Below, one piece after another: positions 59,661 through 64,000 of a stretch of 64,000 nucleotides of DNA. Position 1 is the stretch's first letter. Each line of letters opens with the position of its first letter. Origin of the DNA: Ralstonia sp. A12 (GTDB lineage: Bacteria > Pseudomonadota > Gammaproteobacteria > Burkholderiales > Burkholderiaceae); NCBI RefSeq assembly GCF_000801955.1, contig NZ_JSZO01000002.1:372001-436000 (forward strand). Reading direction: 5' to 3'. Below the pieces are notes generated by a model. It did not search any database and was not told the DNA's origin. It saw only the letters and a program-made list of their open reading frames with translations. The translations under genes and the position numbers were made by a program.

Positions 59661-61994
59661 ATGAGCCTCGATGCTTACAAGATCGGGATACGGATTGCGC
59701 TGGTGGATAGCGCCTCGCGCGGGTTGATGGAGATCGCCACGCGGCTCGAGGCAATCGACAAGAACGCAGAGAAAGTCGAGACCCGACTACAGAAGATCAA
59801 GAAGCTGGCCGATACCGGCGATGCCCTGGCCAAGGCTGGCAAAGAAACTGCCTTGATGTGGAAGGACGAACTGGATGCGGCGTCGAAGTATCACACCGTG
59901 CTTGAGCGCATCAGCTTGCTTCAGCCCGGTTCGCTTGCAGCCAATGACAGGTTCATCAAGAGCCTGGAGGTCAAGGGCCAGTCCTATACCGACCTTGCCA
60001 GCCTCTATGGTGGCGCGCAGACCATTCTGCAGGATTCAACCCAGGCGCAGCAGGTTACCGAGATGCTGGCGCAGATGAAATCGGGGCTGATGGCCGCAAC
60101 GGGCTCGAAGGATGGGGCGAAGTTTGAGGAACTGGTGCTCTCTGCGTTGAAGGTGGCGCAGATGCGTGACGGGGTGATCGACCCCAACACCGGCAAGATC
60201 GACACGCAGAAAGTGCGAGAGACGCTGGATGCGGTAACGAATAGCTACCTGGTCAGCAACGGCAAGGTCGAGCCGAAGGACTACCAGGAGGCGGTGCAGT
60301 CCGGCAAGCTCTCGACGAAGTTCACACAAACCGAGGCCGCATTCTTCGGGCTGAAGCAGTTCATGCAGAGCGCGGGTGCTTCCAACACCAGCGTCGCCGC
60401 GATGACCACGCTCCAGGGCTGGACCTCGGGGAAGATGTCGCCGACCGCGGTGCGTGAGCTGGAGCGGGTCAAGCTGCTGGACCACAAGGCCGTGCATCGT
60501 GACAAGTCCGGTCACATTGTCGGCGTGGACGCGACTGGCATGGCGCGTTCGCAAGAGTTTGCGGCCAACCCGTTCAAGTATGTGGCCGACGTGATTGTGC
60601 CCGCGCTGCAGAAGCAGGGGTACACGGGGGATCGTCTCAACACGAAGCTGGAAGCCATTCTGGGGGCGAAAGACGCCAGCCTCGCGAACGTGCTGCTTCA
60701 CGAGCAGGACCGTGCCGGCAAGTACCTTCAGAACCGCAGTCAGGCGGGTGGCGTTTCCCAGACCTATGAAAAGGCAAACGAGGGACATGACGCCAAGTTG
60801 AAGGACTATGAAGCCAAGGTCACCAATCTGAAGATCACGCTCGGCGAGAATATCTTGCCGTTGGCGATTGCCGGCTTGGAGAAGTTCAGTCACCTTATCG
60901 AGAAAATCACGAAGCTTGCGCAGGAGCATCCTGAGGTAGCGAAGGGGGTCATGCTCGCAGTCACGGGATTGACGCTCTTCAAGAAGCTGTTGCCAGTATT
61001 GGTGCCTCCTGCGGGCGGTGGTGGCTCGGGCAAGGGCTCACCGTGCGATTGCCTGAAGCTGGGTGAGTCGATCGCGCGCAAGCCGCTTCGCAAGCTGGGC
61101 GGGGCGCTCGGCTCGCGCGTGAAGCGGATGAGTAAAGCGGGGATGTCGGCACTCCGCAAGGGGGCGGAGTGGGGCAGGAGATTGGTCCGCAACGTGGCGA
61201 ACCGTGGTCGCTCGCTCGCAAATGGGGTGCGATCGGTGGGGCGCCGCGCAGGCACCATGGCGAAGTCGCTGGGGAAAAGTACGGTGTCAGCGCTCCGTAC
61301 CGGTGCAGGCTGGGGCAGGACGCTGGTTCGCAACATGGCCAGCAGAGGCCGTTCGCTTGCAACAGGGGTGCGGTTGGTTGGGCGCAATGCCGGCACGATG
61401 GTGAAGGCGCTGGGGGCAACCGGCGTGTCGGTGCTTCGCAAGGGCGCTGGCTTGGGGCGGGGGCTCTTGAGTACCGCGGGGGCTTTGGCCAAGTCGCCGT
61501 TGAAAGGCGTACTGGGCGCTGTGGGCGCCCTGGTCAAGTCACCCGTGGCGCGTACAGCGTTACGGTTTGCCGGACCGGTTGGTTTGGCGGTCAACGCGAT
61601 CGACACAGCTTGGCAAGTCGGCAAGACCGCCTATCAGGTCGGCAGTTGGGCAAACACCAACCTCATCAACCCGCTGGCGGAGCGTATGAGCGGTGTCAAA
61701 GGTGCAACGCTCGGCACCTATCTGTACGACCTGCTGCACCCGGGTGAAGGCAAGAAGCTCACGAGTCCTCCCACCACACCCTACTCGAACGAAGGTCACA
61801 ACCGCAGCCCGGTGGTCGGCAGCTCCGTCAAGATCGCAGATCAGAAGCCCGTCATCCTCAAGGGTGACGTGACGATGGACGGCCGCTCGGTCGGGCAAGT
61901 GGTGTGGAAGCAGATCAACGGCAACCTCGCACGGCCGCAAACCGGTTCCAGCAGTTTCAACACCGGCATGCAACTGATGCCTTCTGGACTTTGA
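59661..61994 (+). CDS. Tail tape-measure protein
   Basis: A 777-residue tape-measure protein: MSLDAYKIGIRIALVDSASR, a long N-terminal helical region, a middle hydrophobic segment (residues about 425-450), and a basic repeat region (495-610) of 47-residue units. The C-terminal part has helices PVARTALRFAGPVGLAVNAI and a tail. It fixes tube length; 777 residues at about 0.15 nm each would predict a tail of roughly 115 nm (estimate only). AAGGA precedes the ATG. Follows the chaperone in Mu order. Confidence 0.82.
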   Translation: MSLDAYKIGIRIALVDSASRGLMEIATRLEAIDKNAEKVETRLQKIKKLADTGDALAKAGKETALMWKDELDAASKYHTVLERISLLQPGSLAANDRFIKSLEVKGQSYTDLASLYGGAQTILQDSTQAQQVTEMLAQMKSGLMAATGSKDGAKFEELVLSALKVAQMRDGVIDPNTGKIDTQKVRETLDAVTNSYLVSNGKVEPKDYQEAVQSGKLSTKFTQTEAAFFGLKQFMQSAGASNTSVAAMTTLQGWTSGKMSPTAVRELERVKLLDHKAVHRDKSGHIVGVDATGMARSQEFAANPFKYVADVIVPALQKQGYTGDRLNTKLEAILGAKDASLANVLLHEQDRAGKYLQNRSQAGGVSQTYEKANEGHDAKLKDYEAKVTNLKITLGENILPLAIAGLEKFSHLIEKITKLAQEHPEVAKGVMLAVTGLTLFKKLLPVLVPPAGGGGSGKGSPCDCLKLGESIARKPLRKLGGALGSRVKRMSKAGMSALRKGAEWGRRLVRNVANRGRSLANGVRSVGRRAGTMAKSLGKSTVSALRTGAGWGRTLVRNMASRGRSLATGVRLVGRNAGTMVKALGATGVSVLRKGAGLGRGLLSTAGALAKSPLKGVLGAVGALVKSPVARTALRFAGPVGLAVNAIDTAWQVGKTAYQVGSWANTNLINPLAERMSGVKGATLGTYLYDLLHPGEGKKLTSPPTTPYSNEGHNRSPVVGSSVKIADQKPVILKGDVTMDGRSVGQVVWKQINGNLARPQTGSSSFNTGMQLMPSGL
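61143..61490 (+). repeat. Tandem 47-codon repeats within the tape-measure gene
   Basis: Two full units and a partial third: residues 495-541 (MSALRKGAEWGRRLVRN...), 542-588 (VSALRTGAGWGRTLVRN...), and from 589 (VSVLRKGAGLGRGLLS...). Each is Arg/Gly-rich and the period is exactly 141 bases. DNA identity between units is clear but imperfect, suggesting old duplication. Confidence 0.8.
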
Positions 61995-62000
61995 CCAACC

Positions 62001-62963
62001 ATGTCTGATTTTGCTCTCAAGCTTGGGAGGTTCCAGTTCAAGGATCTGGAGATTCCCGAAAGCCTCTCGTTTGGCGGTACGCAAAAGCTGGCCATGCATG
62101 ACCTGGTGGGCGGCACGCGCGTGATCGACTCAATGGGGGCGTTCTGCGCGCCCGTCGAGTGGTCTGGCTGGCTGCTCGGTGAGGATGCATTGGCTCGCGC
62201 GCGTGACTTGGATGACCTGCGCGTGCGCGGCTCATCGCTACTACTGCAATGGTCCGAGATCTACTACGCCGTGGTGATTCGCGAGTTCCGGGCGGATTTC
62301 CAGCGCTTCTACAAGATCCCCTACAAGATCGCGTGCGAGGTGACCAGTGACCTGTCGAAATTCGCAGGCAAGGATGAAGACCAGAGTATCGACAACCAGA
62401 TCAAGAGCGATGCCGCAGCCGTCACCGATATGGTCGCCTCCATTGGCGACAGCGCGCTGTCGGGCCTGATGGACTCGGCCAACGCGGCGATCGACAACGT
62501 TGCCAGCTTTGCCAACGCAGCGCAGTCGACGCTCAGCAACGTGCTGCAACAGGTCACCGCGGTCCGCAATCGTGCGCAGACGCTGGTCGCGTCCGCAAAC
62601 AATGCACTGACGACGGTGACGACGCTGGGCGGCATCCTGCCGAACAACCCGGTCTCGCAACAGGTGGCCAAGCTCAATGGGCAGATCAGCTCAGCACTGA
62701 GCTTGCCTGTTCTGGTTCAGCTCGATCGCGTTGCCGGCCGAATGCAAGCGAACATCACCTCGACCTACACGAGCGCCAAGCAAGTCGTGGTTGCCGGCGG
62801 CAACCTGATGCAGTTGGCCGTCAAGGAATACAACGATGCGATGGCGTGGACTGGCCTGGCAAAGGCCAATCCGCAACTCATGGGTGACCCGCAGGTGCAG
62901 GGCATCCAGACGCTGACGATTCCGCCTAACAAGGACAACGTGGGCGGCCTGATGAACCCTTAG
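62001..62963 (+). CDS. Mu gpN-like DNA-circularisation / baseplate protein
   Basis: A 320-residue protein with an N-terminal region like the DNA_circ_N domain (LKLGRFQFKDLEIPESLSFG, GTQKLAMHDLVGGTRVIDSM, GAFCAPVEWSGWLLGEDALA). The rest is helical (QSTLSNVLQQVTAVRNRAQT). Position after the tape measure matches Mu gpN (gp43). In tailocins this gene is retained as a baseplate or tail-end component although there is no DNA to package. The ribosome site is weak. Confidence 0.65.
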   Translation: MSDFALKLGRFQFKDLEIPESLSFGGTQKLAMHDLVGGTRVIDSMGAFCAPVEWSGWLLGEDALARARDLDDLRVRGSSLLLQWSEIYYAVVIREFRADFQRFYKIPYKIACEVTSDLSKFAGKDEDQSIDNQIKSDAAAVTDMVASIGDSALSGLMDSANAAIDNVASFANAAQSTLSNVLQQVTAVRNRAQTLVASANNALTTVTTLGGILPNNPVSQQVAKLNGQISSALSLPVLVQLDRVAGRMQANITSTYTSAKQVVVAGGNLMQLAVKEYNDAMAWTGLAKANPQLMGDPQVQGIQTLTIPPNKDNVGGLMNP

Positions 62964-62986
62964 CTCCGCAGTTTCACCAACTGGAC

Positions 62987-63010
62987 GGCCCCGCACTGCG
63001 GGGCCTTTTT
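62987..63010 (+). terminator. Terminator-like hairpin before the hub gene
   Basis: An 8-bp stem (GGCCCCGC with GCGGGGCC), a 3-nt loop and five T, only 5 nt before the next ATG. Preceded by GCAGTTTCACCAAC, nearly the same as before the sheath hairpins. Confidence 0.7.
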
Positions 63011-63015
63011 CTTCT

Positions 63016-64000
63016 ATGAGCCTGAACAAACTACCCGTGGTGCCGCAGGTGAGGCAACCACGCACGATCGTGAGGGTCAACGGCGAGCGTGTGCCGGCCT
63101 GTGTGAGCTGGTCGGTGCAGAACAACTCGTATGCGCAGGCCGATACGTTTCAGCTCACGCTGGCCATGGGTGGCCTGCCACCCGACCGCGACGCGAACTG
63201 GTTCTCCAGCCAGCGGGAGCTGCTGGTCGAGATCTTTGCCGGCTTTCCGCAGGATCCGCTGCAGTACGACGAGACCAATCTGCTAACGCTGATCTACGGC
63301 CGCGTTGATAGCGTCGAGTGCGATCCGGTTGTGGCGCAACTGACACTGAGCGGCCGGGACCTGACCGCACTGTTCATCGATGCGAAGGTGACCGTGCAGT
63401 TCCAGAACCAGACCGCATCGGAAGTGGCTGAAACGCTGGCAACGGGACATGGCTTAGAGATCGCCGGTAGCGCGACGAAGAACCCGGTGGGCAAGCTGTA
63501 TGCGCGTGATCAGGTCAGCATGACGGACCAGCGCAGTGAATGGGACCTGCTTGCTGCGATGGCCCTTGCTGAAGGGTTCGTCTGCTATGTCACTGGCAAG
63601 ACGCTGTACTTCGGCCCGCGTGCACCCGCGTCGGCTGAGCCCTATGAGTTGCGCTGGGGGCGTGATGACAAGGGCAACCCGGCGGCCAATGTGGCCAGTC
63701 TGCAGTTGTCGCGTGACCTGACGGTTGCAAAAGGCGTAACGGTCGAGGCGCGCTCGTGGCACCAGAAGCAGAGCAAGCCGTTTGTTGCCCGGTATAGCAA
63801 CGAGGCCGATGGCGGTAAGGGCCGCAAGCCCACCCACACCGTTGAGCGCAACGGCCTCGACCAGGCTGGCGTCAAGCGCCTGGCCAAGCAGAAGCACGAC
63901 GAGGTGGCGCAGCACGAGATGAAACTGCATGCGCGTCTGCCCGCCGATCACGTCCTCACGCAAACCGACACCATCCGCCTGACCGGCACCGGCACGAAGT
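63016..64000 (+). CDS. Mu gpP-like baseplate hub protein, 3' end outside window
   Basis: A 328-codon partial frame: MSLNKLPVVPQVRQPRTIVR, RVPACVSWSVQNNSYAQADT, VDSVECDPVVAQLTLSGRDL, ALFIDAKVTVQFQNQTASEV, and GNPAANVASLQLSRDLTVAK. This is the gp44/GpD-like hub family, the start of the spike complex. There is no ribosome site: the ATG follows the terminator-like hairpin by 5 nt. Remaining baseplate, fibre and lysis genes should lie beyond the window. Confidence 0.75.
   Translation, partial: MSLNKLPVVPQVRQPRTIVRVNGERVPACVSWSVQNNSYAQADTFQLTLAMGGLPPDRDANWFSSQRELLVEIFAGFPQDPLQYDETNLLTLIYGRVDSVECDPVVAQLTLSGRDLTALFIDAKVTVQFQNQTASEVAETLATGHGLEIAGSATKNPVGKLYARDQVSMTDQRSEWDLLAAMALAEGFVCYVTGKTLYFGPRAPASAEPYELRWGRDDKGNPAANVASLQLSRDLTVAKGVTVEARSWHQKQSKPFVARYSNEADGGKGRKPTHTVERNGLDQAGVKRLAKQKHDEVAQHEMKLHARLPADHVLTQTDTIRLTGTGTK

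Noticed and set aside
1-64000. CRISPR array, tRNA or rRNA genes
   Set aside because: No regularly spaced direct repeats, no cloverleaf-like sequence and no rRNA-like conserved segments were seen.

Overview
The window looks like part of a Ralstonia-type betaproteobacterial genome (R. pickettii / mannitolilytica / insidiosa group is my best guess). The reasons are high GC with GC-rich third codon positions, a short H-NS of the betaproteobacterial kind, a Gram-negative porin, and a peritrichous-style flagellar cluster. No 16S rRNA or other species marker is present, so the genus is an inference.

Layout. Positions 1-5000 hold a cut-off PAS-domain gene, hns, a GntR/UTRA regulator, a porin and a LuxR-type regulator with a degenerate receiver domain. 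Positions 5083-18090 hold flgN, flgM and flgA (leftward) and flgBCDEFGHIJKL (rightward): rod, hook, rings, hook-filament junction, and the FlgM/FlgN control proteins. A DUF1275 membrane protein and a FabG-like reductase follow. fliLMNOPQR (leftward) encodes the switch and export gate. Next come a GGDEF-EAL protein, a second LuxR-type pseudo-receiver regulator, and fliC, fliD, fliS, fliT.

Positions 31541-43389 are an island on the minus strand, probably for flagellin or cell-surface glycosylation. It encodes three glycosyltransferases, CDP-glucose synthesis and dehydration (rfbF, rfbG), a 3,5-epimerase-like protein, a PLP sugar aminotransferase, a PhyH-type oxygenase, a methyltransferase, a GNAT N-acyltransferase and a WbqC-like protein. 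Its core is bracketed by two fliE genes, and each fliE is followed by a paralogous glycosyltransferase. fliFGHIJK (43662-50920) completes the cluster. flhBA, fliA, flhDC, mot and che genes are not in the window.

Sigma-28-type promoters can be read directly in front of flgM, flgK, fliC and fliD. A fifth lies just downstream of fliK and drives no gene. It is followed about 270 nt later by a strong terminator, which defines a candidate FliA-dependent small RNA.

After a DedA-rhodanese fusion and a GNAT acetyltransferase, the right end (53079-64000) is a phage-derived locus. It has an S24-type repressor, three tiny leftward genes, a small winged-helix-like protein and a Q-like antiterminator candidate. 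These lead straight into a contractile-tail module in phage Mu order: gp37-like, sheath, tube, chaperone with a -1 slippery site, tape measure, gpN-like, gpP-like hub. No terminase, portal or capsid genes lie between regulators and tail genes, so a tailocin (phage-tail-like bacteriocin) is the favoured reading; the locus runs off the window. The same operator-like motif, TTAGA-N4-TCTAA, occurs in the repressor/early promoter region and in the promoter of the three-gene leftward operon. Terminator-like hairpins precede several tail genes, which fits control by antitermination.
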